Shown: piece by piece, positions 34,672-44,161 of the stretch
Layout: the number at the start of each line of letters is the position of its first letter
Numbering within the stretch: position 1 is the first letter of the stretch
From: Ruminococcus sp. UBA1409
GTDB lineage: Bacteria; Bacillota; Clostridia; Oscillospirales; Ruminococcaceae
Direction of reading: 5' to 3'
NCBI GenBank assembly: GCA_002305045.1
Contig: DBPX01000006.1
Location: forward strand, 1-64,000
DNA length: 64,000 bases
Made by a program: the position numbers and the translations under genes
Notes under the pieces: generated by a model
Seen by the model: only the letters and a program-made list of their open reading frames with translations
The model's database searches: none
What the model was told of the DNA's origin: nothing

Positions 34672-35737
34672 TCGACTTTATATGGATGTACATATTTTAC
34701 AGACGGTGCCGCCAAGCTGCATCAACCGTGACGATACCGGCAGTCCCAAGACTGCAGTTTACGGAGGCTGTATGCGTTCCCGTGTCTCCAGCCAGGCATG
34801 GAAGCGCTCTGTCAGGATTATGTTTAGGGATCTGCTCGCCGGCGAGGAGGTAGGAATAAGAACACTTCGTGTCCCCGATGAGCTTAAGGAGGTCATAAAG
34901 GGGCTTGACCCTTCTAGCAACGCAGAAAAGCTGGCGAATGAAGCACTCAAGCTTGCGGGTATCAAAACGAAGGAGAAAAACGGCAAGGTTTTGACTGACG
35001 CTTTGTTCTTCATAAGCCGCAAGCAGCTTGAGGCACTTGCCAGGCTGAGCGTAGAAGGCTCCAAGGATGGCAAGGCTTATAAGAGTGCTGTAAGTGATAA
35101 TCCAAGCATAGATATTGCGCTCTTTGGCAGAATGGTTGCAAGCGACCCTACTCTTAACACCGATGCCGCCGCACAGGTAGCTCACAGTATCTCCACTCAT
35201 GTAGTAAACAACGAGTACGATTACTTCACCGCCGTCGACGACTGTATGCCGGAGGACAATGCAGGTGCGGGTCATCTTGGCTCCGTGGAATACAATTCCT
35301 CTACCCTTTATCGCTATGCTACTGTATGTATTCCAGAGCTTTACAAGAATTTAGGCAACGACACAGCTCGTGCGGCGAGGGCATTCGCTGAGGCGTTCAT
35401 TCTCTCTATGCCTACTGGCAAGCAGAACACCTTTGCAAACAGGACGCTTCCCAGCCTTGTTTATCTGACGCTTAGAAAAGACCAGCCGGTAAATCTTGTA
35501 GGGGCATTCGAGAAGCCAGTTCCTGATAGCGAGCAGGGCTATGTTAACGAATCTGCAAAGCGCCTTATAGAGTATGCCGAAAAGACCTACCGCACCTTTG
35601 CAGACAAGCCGGAAACAGCCTACGGAGTCGGCGAGTTTGAGAGACTTGAGAGCATTGCCGATGTCATGCCGCTAAGCAGTATGCTTGATAGGTTGCAGGA
35701 GGATATCAGCCGCATGACCTCAGAAGAGGTGATGTAA
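34664..35737 (+). CDS. casC: Cascade backbone subunit Cas7e (CasC, Cse4)
   Basis: Six copies of Cas7e form the crRNA-binding backbone. The 357-residue protein starts MNNRLYMDVHILQTVPPS and contains SPKTAVYGGCMRSRVSSQAWKR, the RRM-core signature of Cas7e, and later TGKQNTFANRTLPS. ATG 34664 follows AAGGAGG with 9 bases spacing. It is directly followed by cas5e. Confidence 0.95.
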   Translation: MNNRLYMDVHILQTVPPSCINRDDTGSPKTAVYGGCMRSRVSSQAWKRSVRIMFRDLLAGEEVGIRTLRVPDELKEVIKGLDPSSNAEKLANEALKLAGIKTKEKNGKVLTDALFFISRKQLEALARLSVEGSKDGKAYKSAVSDNPSIDIALFGRMVASDPTLNTDAAAQVAHSISTHVVNNEYDYFTAVDDCMPEDNAGAGHLGSVEYNSSTLYRYATVCIPELYKNLGNDTARAARAFAEAFILSMPTGKQNTFANRTLPSLVYLTLRKDQPVNLVGAFEKPVPDSEQGYVNESAKRLIEYAEKTYRTFADKPETAYGVGEFERLESIADVMPLSSMLDRLQEDISRMTSEEVM

Positions 35738-36421
35738 ATGGGTACCCTGCTGCTCAGGCTTGCCGCACCACTTCAGTCGTGGGGCATAGATTCCAAGTTT
35801 GAGACCCGCCGGACAGAGCGTGAGCCGTCAAAATCAGGTGTTATCGGGCTTCTTGCCGCCGCACTGGGCGTCAGTCGTGATGATGAGGCAACGCTGGCAA
35901 GGCTGTCCTCCATGCGCTTTGGCATCCGTGTGGAGCAGGAGGGTGAGCTGCTTCGTGATTATCATACTGCCAGAAATGAAAAAACCACATATGTTACACA
36001 CAGGTACTATCTTTCTGACGCTGTGTTTCTGGCAGCCCTTGAGAGTGAGGACGAGGAGCTTCTTTCAGAGCTTGAAAACGCCCTGCATCACCCTGTTTTT
36101 CCATTATTCCTCGGCAGACGCTCCTGCCCACCGACGCTTCCCATATCCTTGGGAGTCCGCAAGACGGGGCTTTTGCAGACTCTTAACAGTGAGCCGTGGA
36201 GAGCGTCTGAGAGATATATGCATAAAGCAGAAAATCCCAGCCTTCGCATTTTATTAGAAGCATCAGACCCCTTATCGTCAGCAAAAAGCGTAAAGGACCT
36301 CCCCGCATCCTTCAGCCCGTTCTGCAGAAGATATACCTACCGGGCTATGAGCGACGAGGAATTTATAGAACCGCCGTCTATTGGCGATACCGAGCACGAC
36401 GCAATGCAGGAATTGAGGTGA
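35738..36421 (+). CDS. casD: Cascade subunit Cas5e (CasD)
   Basis: Cas5e caps the 5' handle of the crRNA. The 227-residue RAMP protein has the N-terminal LLLRLAAPLQSWG and TRRTEREPSKSGVIGLLAAALG motifs typical of Cas5e. GAGGTGAT precedes ATG 35738, which abuts the cas7e stop. No sign of damage. Confidence 0.94.
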   Translation: MGTLLLRLAAPLQSWGIDSKFETRRTEREPSKSGVIGLLAAALGVSRDDEATLARLSSMRFGIRVEQEGELLRDYHTARNEKTTYVTHRYYLSDAVFLAALESEDEELLSELENALHHPVFPLFLGRRSCPPTLPISLGVRKTGLLQTLNSEPWRASERYMHKAENPSLRILLEASDPLSSAKSVKDLPASFSPFCRRYTYRAMSDEEFIEPPSIGDTEHDAMQELR

Positions 36422-36425
36422 TATA

Positions 36426-37061
36426 GTGTATCTTAACAGAATAAAGCTTGACATGACCAACAGGGAAACCATGCAGGCTCTTACCTCTCCCAACCGCCTG
36501 CACGGCGCAATAGAGTCCTGCTTTCCCGGCGAGAGAATAAGGAAGCTATGGCGTATAGACACACTCGGCGGACAGGCGTACTTAATGCTTTTAAGCCAGT
36601 CGACGCCGGAGCTTGACACGGTTTGCAGGCAGTTTGCACCTCCCGGCGAGGGGTGGGAGAGCAGACCCTATGACGCTCTTTTGAACCGGATAGAGCCTTA
36701 TGGCGTCTGGCGGTTCAGGCTGACGGCAAATCCCACCAAGAGCCTTCACAATGACAACGGAAGAGGCAGAGTTTGCGCTCATATAACCGTAGCTCATCAA
36801 AAGGAGTGGCTTATGGAGCGAAGCGAAAGAGGAGGCTTTTTGCTCAAGGAGGACGAATTTGATGTCGTTCACAGTCAGTGGCTGCGTTTTCGCAAGGGCA
36901 CAGAGGGCGGGCGTCCCGTCACACTGCTCAGCGTGACATACGAGGGGATACTCACCGTCAGCGACGCTGAAAGCTTTAAAAGAACCCTGACCCAGGGAAT
37001 AGGACGGGGACGGGCATACGGAATGGGAATGATGACAGTCATTAAGGGAATGTCGCCGTGA
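36426..37061 (+). CDS. casE: crRNA endoribonuclease Cas6e (CasE)
   Basis: Cas6e cuts pre-crRNA at the base of the repeat hairpin and remains bound to it. The 211-residue protein begins at a GTG codon after GAGGTGAT, has the family start YLNRIKLD with HGAIESCFP near residue 28, and ends in the glycine-rich RNA-binding loop GIGRGRAYGMGMM. The matching hairpin-forming repeat lies downstream. It overlaps cas1 by 4 bases. Confidence 0.94.
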   Translation: MYLNRIKLDMTNRETMQALTSPNRLHGAIESCFPGERIRKLWRIDTLGGQAYLMLLSQSTPELDTVCRQFAPPGEGWESRPYDALLNRIEPYGVWRFRLTANPTKSLHNDNGRGRVCAHITVAHQKEWLMERSERGGFLLKEDEFDVVHSQWLRFRKGTEGGRPVTLLSVTYEGILTVSDAESFKRTLTQGIGRGRAYGMGMMTVIKGMSP

Positions 37062-37996
37062 AGCAGATTCCAGGCATCGCCAGACCAGAGCTTCAGGCTC
37101 TGCCGCAGATTAAAGACAGGATGACCTTTCTTTACCTGGAGCACTGCCAGCTTGAGCGTGACGACAGCGCAATAGTCCTAAGAGATTTAGACGGCACCGT
37201 ATATGTCCCGGCGGCTGCGATATCCGTGCTGCTTTTAGGACCGGGCACCAGCATTACTCACCGTGCTATGGAGCTTATCGGCGACGCAGGAGTCTTAGCT
37301 GTCTGGGTAGGCGAAAGGGGAGTCCGCTACTATGCGGGAGGCCGTCCGCTTACCCATCGTGCGAGGCTTCTCATCCGGCAGGCGGAGCTTTCCAGCAACC
37401 AGAGGGAGCACCTTAAGGTCGTGAGAAAAATGTATCAGCTTCGTTTTCCCAACGAGGATGTTTCCTCACTGACTATGCAGCAGCTAAGAGGCCGTGAGGG
37501 AAGCCGTATGCGTCAGGCGTATCGCAGTGCATCTAGAAAATGGAATGTCACCTGGAATGGGAGGGAATATTCGCCGGAAAACTTTGAAGCGGGAACTCCT
37601 GTCAATCAGGCGTTATCCGCCGGCAATGCCTGCCTTTACGGTATTGCCCATGCAGTGATATTTGCAATGGGCTGCTCTCCCGGCCTTGGCTTTGTCCATG
37701 TCGGACACGAAAACTCCTTCGTATATGACATAGCCGACCTATATAAGACTGAAATCGTCATACCGCTCGCCTTTGAGCTGGCGGCAATAGGCGCTGAGGA
37801 CCTTCCCGGCGAGATGCGCCGCCGCACCCGTGACGCCATGACCGCTGCACATATACTTGAACGGATGGTGCATGACATCCGCTGGCTGCTTTTGGACGGT
37901 GAAGAGCTTGACGAGCCGTCGGTGGAAGAGGTGCTTCTCTGGGACAAAAACAGCGAGGGACTCCCCGGCGGACGCCTTTACAGGGAGGTGGATTAA
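37058..37996 (+). CDS. cas1: CRISPR integrase Cas1e
   Basis: Cas1 joins new spacers to the array together with Cas2. The 312-residue type I-E protein carries the C-terminal catalytic block FVHVGHENSFVYDIADLYK with the metal-binding histidine and aspartate. It starts at GTG 37058, overlapping the Cas6e stop (GTGA), and lies 2 bases before cas2, so the two adaptation genes are co-translated. Confidence 0.96.
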   Translation: MKQIPGIARPELQALPQIKDRMTFLYLEHCQLERDDSAIVLRDLDGTVYVPAAAISVLLLGPGTSITHRAMELIGDAGVLAVWVGERGVRYYAGGRPLTHRARLLIRQAELSSNQREHLKVVRKMYQLRFPNEDVSSLTMQQLRGREGSRMRQAYRSASRKWNVTWNGREYSPENFEAGTPVNQALSAGNACLYGIAHAVIFAMGCSPGLGFVHVGHENSFVYDIADLYKTEIVIPLAFELAAIGAEDLPGEMRRRTRDAMTAAHILERMVHDIRWLLLDGEELDEPSVEEVLLWDKNSEGLPGGRLYREVD

Positions 37997-37998
37997 GG

Positions 37999-38886
37999 AT
38001 GACTGTGGTTGTTCTCACCGATTGCCCGCCAAGACTGCGTGGAGACCTCAGCAAATGGCTGCTAGAGATTAATGCCGGAGTTTATGTCGGCAATATTACC
38101 TCCAGGGTAAGAAGCGAGCTATGGGAGCGTATCTGCGAGAATGTCAGGCATGGGCACGCCACCATGGTATACCGTGCGGCAAATGAGCAGAAAATGGACT
38201 TTCTTATCCATAATGCTCTGTGGGAGCCGGTAGATTATGACGGGATTAAGCTAATCCGCCGTCCGTCTCCCGAGCGTGTCCGTAGGAAAGAGAGAGGTAG
38301 CCAGGACTTGTCAGGCTTCAGTAAGGCGGCAACCTATAAGAAGCTTGGCAGTATAGCTGATGCAAGGAAAAGGACACAGGCAGCTTTTTATACCGTCGTC
38401 GACATCGAGACCACCGGCTTAGACCCAATGAAGGATATGATTATAGAAATCGCTGCACTTCGTGTCGAGAACAAAGAGCCGACATCGCAGTTTCACCGCA
38501 TGATAAAAATAGGGATGCCGCTCTCGCCTTCTATAACCGCTCTCACGGGAATTACCGATGATGAGCTTGAAGGCTGCGGAGTCCCTCTTGAAAAAGCCAT
38601 TTCAGATTTTGTGGAGTTTGTAGGTAAAGACCTTCTGGTTAGCCATCATGCCTCCTTCGACCAGCGGTTTTTGCTGATTGCCTGTAAAGACTGCAAGCTC
38701 CCACTTCTGAAAAATTCATTTGCAGATACTCTTGTAATTGCAAGGCGGAAGATTACAGGAGTCCCGGACTATAAGCTGGAGACTCTTGCTAAGCATTTTT
38801 CTCTGGACGCAGACGGCTGTCACCGTGCCCTCAGGGACTGTTATATTACACACGGGATTTACAGCAAGTTAAATCAAATATCATAA
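37999..38886 (+). CDS. cas2: Cas2e fused to a DnaQ-like DEDDh exonuclease
   Basis: Residues 1-90 are Cas2e (MTVVVLTDCPPRLRGDLSKW, then NAGVYVGNITSRVRSELW). A basic linker of about 40 residues leads to a DEDDh 3'-5' exonuclease domain (about 130-295): D135 and E137 in VDIETTG, D221 in SHHASFDQ, H275 and D280 in HRALRD. All five catalytic positions are present. Cas2-DnaQ fusions are known from Streptococcus thermophilus type I-E, where the exonuclease domain trims pre-spacers. AGGGAGGT precedes ATG 37999. The stop lies 41 bases before the array. Confidence 0.95.
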   Translation: MTVVVLTDCPPRLRGDLSKWLLEINAGVYVGNITSRVRSELWERICENVRHGHATMVYRAANEQKMDFLIHNALWEPVDYDGIKLIRRPSPERVRRKERGSQDLSGFSKAATYKKLGSIADARKRTQAAFYTVVDIETTGLDPMKDMIIEIAALRVENKEPTSQFHRMIKIGMPLSPSITALTGITDDELEGCGVPLEKAISDFVEFVGKDLLVSHHASFDQRFLLIACKDCKLPLLKNSFADTLVIARRKITGVPDYKLETLAKHFSLDADGCHRALRDCYITHGIYSKLNQIS

Positions 38887-38927
38887 TTTACAGCTTAACT
38901 ATTAAGCAATAGCTTGCTTTTTTTAGT
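38858..38927 (+). promoter_or_regulatory. CRISPR leader with candidate promoter and hairpin
   Basis: TTTACA (38858-38863) and CATAAT (38882-38887), 18 bases apart, straddle the cas2 stop codon and could drive the array. Only 41 bases separate that stop from the first repeat. They contain AAGCAA-TAGC-TTGCTT (38904-38919) followed by TTTTT, a small terminator-like hairpin that may instead end the cas mRNA. The leader is on the left because the degenerate repeat is at the right end. Confidence 0.5.
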
Positions 38928-41883
38928 CTTTTCCCCGCACATGCGGGGGTGATCCTTCATCAGGAGTAAAAACTAATAAATCATCCTCCTTTTCCCCGCA
39001 CATGCGGGGGTGATCCGTCTCTAGGATATGGCTCATGTACATAGCGTAACTTTTCCCCGCACATGCGGGGGTGATCCTCGGCGGTACGGACTACGCAAGG
39101 GGAATAACAACTTTTCCCCGCACATGCGGGGGTGATCCTATGGTTTTTGTCCAGCAGATGAAATGGGCGGATTTTTCCCCGCACATGCGGGGGTGATCCG
39201 AGATGATGCAGTACATTAGTGATTACCTTCGGCTTTTCCCCGCACATGCGGGGGTGATCCCTCCTAGAGTATATTTTTGTGCATTTTGAGTATCTTTTCC
39301 CCGCACATGCGGGGGTGATCCACACGTATTTTTCGGTCTACGCCATCCCATTGTCTTTTCCCCGCACATGCGGGGGTGATCCCCGAAGAACACAGTTTTA
39401 TAGACATAATATACACTTTTCCCCGCACATGCGGGGGTGATCCTAAGGGCGCAAACGAATGTTCTCGAAGGCTCGTCTTTTCCCCGCACATGCGGGGGTG
39501 ATCCTCGACGACTTAGGGGCGGAGAGGGGAAGCGACTCTTTTCCCCGCACATGCGGGGGTGATCCTCGCCGGAGTTGCAATCGCCGGAGTTGCGATTGCT
39601 TTTCCCCGCACATGCGGGGGTGATCCTATACATCGGTAACGATACGGATGTAGACCTGACTTTTCCCCGCACATGCGGGGGTGATCCCTGTGCCTCTTGA
39701 CCTTTTCCAAGATGTTCAAACTTTTCCCCGCACATGCGGGGGTGATCCTAATATACCATCGACCGGTATAGCCCTGTTTTTCTTTTCCCCGCACATGCGG
39801 GGGTGATCCTTTCCATGTCGGTGTTCCTTTCTTCTGATTTTTCTTTTCCCCGCACATGCGGGGGTGATCCATGCAACGAAATGTCCCAAAACGAAAATTT
39901 AAACTTTTCCCCGCACATGCGGGGGTGATCCAGGCTCTCGTCCACCTTTTCCTTGCTGACGAAGCTTTTCCCCGCACATGCGGGGGTGATCCTCTGATTG
40001 ATATGCTGAAAGAATTCTTCCCTGACTTTTCCCCGCACATGCGGGGGTGATCCTTTCTCGGGGTCTTTTCTGCTTTCTAGGAATCCTTTTCCCCGCACAT
40101 GCGGGGGTGATCCTCCTAAGAGGCAAGGGAATTTTACTCTCTGATGCTTTTCCCCGCACATGCGGGGGTGATCCCAGAGACGCTTTAATCGTGGGAAGCT
40201 CCTACACCTTTTCCCCGCACATGCGGGGGTGATCCTCAGGACGATAATACAGATAAAATAATTCAGAACTTTTCCCCGCACATGCGGGGGTGATCCCATT
40301 TATAGTCAACCAGTTTTTGACTCAATGGGCTTTTCCCCGCACATGCGGGGGTGATCCTCGCCGATGTACAAGTCATCGAAAGTCCCGGCACTTTTCCCCG
40401 CACATGCGGGGGTGATCCCATACCCACCCGTAGTGATATTGGTGTCGTTCACTTTTCCCCGCACATGCGGGGGTGATCCTAACACCAACACCACGAAAGG
40501 GGCGGGGAAACTCTTTTCCCCGCACATGCGGGGGTGATCCCAAAATGAAGAATGGAGGTAGAAAATAATGGCACTTTTCCCCGCACATGCGGGGGTGATC
40601 CTCATGATTAAAACGGCGTCAACACCGGGCAAAGCTTTTCCCCGCACATGCGGGGGTGATCCCGCGCGCAGGGTGAATGCTCATTCTTCAGTTGTCTTTT
40701 CCCCGCACATGCGGGGGTGATCCTCGGCAGACTCCCCCGCGCCCGGTCTGCGCCCGCTTTTCCCCGCACATGCGGGGGTGATCCGCGTTATCCCATCCGG
40801 GGATAGCCTTGGGGGATCTTTTCCCCGCACATGCGGGGGTGATCCTTTAACAAATAATTCCACTAACTATATGTGCCACTTTTCCCCGCACATGCGGGGG
40901 TGATCCACACGGGCTTCCCGCTGTCGTGGCTACGCCCTTCTTTTCCCCGCACATGCGGGGGTGATCCGCTGCTGAAGGGTCATTGGTATAACCAAAGTCA
41001 CTTTTCCCCGCACATGCGGGGGTGATCCTTGTTGTTGGTGTATGCTCTGACCAAATCTTCACTTTTCCCCGCACATGCGGGGGTGATCCATTCCGCGACT
41101 TCAGCTCTGGCCAATCTTGGCGCTTTTCCCCGCACATGCGGGGGTGATCCCACCGTGTTATGCGCTGTCTTGGAGTGCGGCTTCTTTTCCCCGCACATGC
41201 GGGGGTGATCCTCTCCCTGCTAGGAACGCTGGCGGGGAGCGGCGCTTTTCCCCGCACATGCGGGGGTGATCCTCCGGCTCGGTCATATGCCGTTTCCAGT
41301 GTCCCCTTTTCCCCGCACATGCGGGGGTGATCCCAAGCTCGCCGACGCTATAGACGTCAAAAGGAAACTTTTCCCCGCACATGCGGGGGTGATCCATTTT
41401 CGGGTAGGGTCTCGATTACTCATGAGGTCTTTTCCCCGCACATGCGGGGGTGATCCTTAGCAAGGTCAGTAAAAATAGAAACGATAAAACTTTTCCCCGC
41501 ACATGCGGGGGTGATCCTCCGACCCGACACCGTCCCACCGCCTGACAAGGCTTTTCCCCGCACATGCGGGGGTGATCCCTCGGTCGGCTTTGACATCCCG
41601 GACTGGGTGCCCTTTTCCCCGCACATGCGGGGGTGATCCTCGCCCTTTGTCATCTGCTTCCCTCCAATCGATCTTTTCCCCGCACATGCGGGGGTGATCC
41701 CGAGAGGGAGCCGTCTTGGGATGGCGCAGTCTTCTTTTCCCCGCACATGCGGGGGTGATCCCGCCATCCCTGTGAAGCCGGTATACCACGGGCTCTTTTC
41801 CCCGCACATGCGGGGGTGATCCGTAGGTATCAAGATACAGATTATCCATAACAGGCTTTTCCCCGCACATGCGGGGCCTATTC
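38928..41883 (+). CRISPR. Type I-E CRISPR array, 49 repeats and 48 spacers
   Basis: The 28-base repeat begins CTTTTCCCCGCA, has hairpin arms CCCCGCA/TGCGGGG and ends GGTGATCC, the type I-E class cut by Cas6e. Repeat starts run from 38928 to 41856 with a period of 61 (33-base spacers); spacer 19 is 32 bases (40054-40085) and spacer 40 is 34 bases (41334-41367). Every repeat I read is identical except number 5, whose first base is T, and number 49, which keeps only 21 bases before diverging. That places the oldest end at the right. Long overlapping frames here are translations of repeats, not genes. Confidence 0.98.
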
Positions 41884-41955
41884 TTCCGCCTCTCCCCATT
41901 ATTGCACTATATAAATCACTTTATTGACGAGTTCTCATTTTTGGTGCGGGGGATA

Positions 41956-41984
41956 TTGCTTTTTGCGTGGTAATCTGGTAAAAT
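41956..41984 (+). promoter_or_regulatory. Promoter of the GH127 lipoprotein gene
   Basis: TTGCTT (41956-41961) and TAAAAT (41979-41984) are 17 bases apart, 38 bases before the start codon. Confidence 0.6.
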
Positions 41985-42022
41985 CCAGTTACTATTATTC
42001 AGTTTATTCTGGAGGGATAAAT

Positions 42023-43990
42023 ATGGCAGGGGCAGGGACCAGGGCAGCTTCACTTATTTTGGCGGTTATTATGGCGTGTACGCTTCTTTTCGGGTGCTCC
42101 GCTCCTGAAATTAAGGGAGGAGTTTCAATGATTGAGACAGGCTACTCGCTGAAGAGCTATACCTCGAGCGATGTTCTTTTGACGGGCGAGTTCTTTGAAA
42201 ACGCATTCAACAAGGAGATAGACTATCTTTTAAGCCTTGACAACGACAGGCTTCTTTGCAACTTCCGCAAGAACGGCGGAGTTGACTGGAAGGGAGTCGA
42301 GCCTTATAACGGCTGGGAGAATTCGCTCATAGGCGGTCACACGATGGGTCACTACCTAACCGCTCTTGCACAGGCGTACACCAGTGAGCTGGCGTCTAAC
42401 AGCCAGAAAAAGGCTGTCGGGGAGAAGCTGGGGCAGATTATCGACGGTCTTGCCGAGTGTCAGCGTGACAGTGGCTTCCTGTGGGGAGCAACGGTCGAGA
42501 ATTTCGGCAATCTTGAGTTCCAGTTTGACAATGTGGAGCAGGGAAAGTCCAATCTTTTCACCGAGGCATGGGTTCCGTGGTACACCATGCACAAAATCTT
42601 CGAGGGACTTATATCCTCCTATGAGCTTGCCGGGAACGAAACTGCGCTCGATATTGCAAAAAGGCTGGGAGACTGGGTCTGCGAGAGGACCTCTCGCTGG
42701 GACGAAAGCACTCAGAGGACGGTTTTAAGCATCGAGTACGGCGGCATGAACGACTGTATGTACGATTTATATAGAGTCACCGGCGAGAAAAAATACGCCG
42801 AGGCTGCCCATGCCTTTGACGAGGAGCCGCTGTTCGAGCTTATCAGGACGGACGGCGCCAATGTCCTTAACAACCGTCATGCAAATACCACAATACCCAA
42901 GATAATCGGCGCACTTAAAAGGTATATAGTCCTTGGCGACTGCGAGGAGTATCTTGAAACTGCGGAAATATTCTGGCAGATGGTTGTAGACCATCACACC
43001 TATCCCACCGGCGGAAACAGCGAGTGGGAGCACTTCGGCGAGGACGATGTCCTAAACCGTGAGAGGACAAACTGCAACTGCGAGACCTGCAATGTCTACA
43101 ATATGCTAAAGCTCACAAAGGACCTTTACATGCTGACCGGCGATGTCAAGTACGCGGACTACTACGAGCAGGCATTTATCAACCACATCATGGCGTCTCA
43201 GAATCCCGAGACCGGCATGACCACCTATTTCCAGGCTATGGCGACCGGCTACTTCAGGACCTTCTCCACCCCGGAGGACAGCTTCTGGTGCTGCACCGGA
43301 ACGGGAATGGAGAACTTCACCAAGCTGGGAGACGGCATATATTTCAGCGAGGGCAATAGGCTGTTTGTCAATATGTATATAGAGTCAAGGCTTGAGGCGA
43401 GTGAGTACGGTTTGATACTCACCCAGTCCAAGACGGTCCCTCTTACCGATACTGCGGAGCTTTCCCTAAAGCTTGAGTCCGACTGCGAGCTTACAGTCTC
43501 CCTCAGGATTCCCTACTGGGCAAAGGGGGACCTTGAGATAGCCGTAAACGGCGAGGCTGTAGCCTACACCGAGAACGGCGGCTATGCGGATATAACAAGG
43601 ACATGGCACTCTCAGGATAAGATTACGGTAAGGATTCCTTTAGGACTGAGAGCTTCAAATCTTCAGGACGGAATCAACACCGTTTCGTTTAGCTACGGAC
43701 CTGTGCTTCTTGCTGCCGACCTTGGCAACGAGTCTATGAGCACCACCTACACCGGCATGAGCGTTCTGATTCCCGAGTCCAGCGTCGTCGAGAGCGACAC
43801 CATAACCCTTTCTGAGGGGATTACTCCGGCTATGGTCAAGTCCGACCCCGATAGCTACTTTGTAAAGGGCGAGGGTCTGGAGTTCAGCTTTACCGGCTCG
43901 AATGACGGTCTTGTTTTCAAGCCGTACTATTCGCTCTACAACACTCGCTACGGAATCTTCTGGAGGCTGTTAGCTGCGGACAACGGATGA
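42023..43990 (+). CDS. Secreted GH127-family lipoprotein glycosidase
   Basis: The 655-residue product has a lipoprotein signal (basic start, hydrophobic SLILAVIMACTLLF and a cysteine in LFGC at about residue 25), so it is anchored outside the membrane. The mature part is a GH127-type (alpha/alpha)6 glycosidase in which E354 and C356 (NCETC) and C423 and C424 (WCCTGTG) recreate the cysteine-zinc centre of beta-L-arabinofuranosidases; GH146 is the close alternative. ATG 42023 follows GGAGGG. It probably trims arabinan side chains outside the cell for the cytoplasmic GH127 at 25006. Confidence 0.9.
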   Translation: MAGAGTRAASLILAVIMACTLLFGCSAPEIKGGVSMIETGYSLKSYTSSDVLLTGEFFENAFNKEIDYLLSLDNDRLLCNFRKNGGVDWKGVEPYNGWENSLIGGHTMGHYLTALAQAYTSELASNSQKKAVGEKLGQIIDGLAECQRDSGFLWGATVENFGNLEFQFDNVEQGKSNLFTEAWVPWYTMHKIFEGLISSYELAGNETALDIAKRLGDWVCERTSRWDESTQRTVLSIEYGGMNDCMYDLYRVTGEKKYAEAAHAFDEEPLFELIRTDGANVLNNRHANTTIPKIIGALKRYIVLGDCEEYLETAEIFWQMVVDHHTYPTGGNSEWEHFGEDDVLNRERTNCNCETCNVYNMLKLTKDLYMLTGDVKYADYYEQAFINHIMASQNPETGMTTYFQAMATGYFRTFSTPEDSFWCCTGTGMENFTKLGDGIYFSEGNRLFVNMYIESRLEASEYGLILTQSKTVPLTDTAELSLKLESDCELTVSLRIPYWAKGDLEIAVNGEAVAYTENGGYADITRTWHSQDKITVRIPLGLRASNLQDGINTVSFSYGPVLLAADLGNESMSTTYTGMSVLIPESSVVESDTITLSEGITPAMVKSDPDSYFVKGEGLEFSFTGSNDGLVFKPYYSLYNTRYGIFWRLLAADNG

Positions 43991-44014
43991 TTTTTATAGG
44001 CATGATGTAAAGCC

Positions 44015-44049
44015 AGGCTCGTCCCTTTTCGGGGCGGGCCTTCTTTAAT
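44015..44049 (+). terminator. Terminator of the GH127 lipoprotein gene
   Basis: AGGCTCGTCCC (44015-44025) pairs, with G-T pairs, to GGGGCGGGCCT (44031-44041), followed by TCTTTAAT. Confidence 0.65.
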
Positions 44050-44081
44050 CTCGCTTTAAGCTAAAATTAATAATTTATTAA

Positions 44082-44110
44082 TTGTAACTGCCGTCCGATT
44101 CTGCTACAAT
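44082..44110 (+). promoter_or_regulatory. Promoter of the two-component system
   Basis: TTGTAA (44082-44087) and TACAAT (44105-44110) are 17 bases apart. A near-palindrome of A and T, AATTAATAA / TTTATTAATT, ends at the -35 box and is a candidate response-regulator site. Confidence 0.65.
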
Positions 44111-44161
44111 AGAGCATAGAAAATATGACCCGGGCTTTCCCGGTCGATACGGGGTGAGAGC

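Noticed and set aside
38981..41899. Long minus-strand frames with periodic peptides such as GSPPHVRGK, ITPACAGK and DHPRMCGEK
   Set aside because: They are three-frame translations of the CRISPR repeat, whose 61-base period steps through the frames; no ribosome sites and no independent conservation are expected.
44061..44090. Direct repeats for a phosphate-type response-regulator box
   Set aside because: The AT-rich near-palindrome is suggestive, but simple A/T sequence is common here (similar bases precede gap), so it is only mentioned with the promoter.
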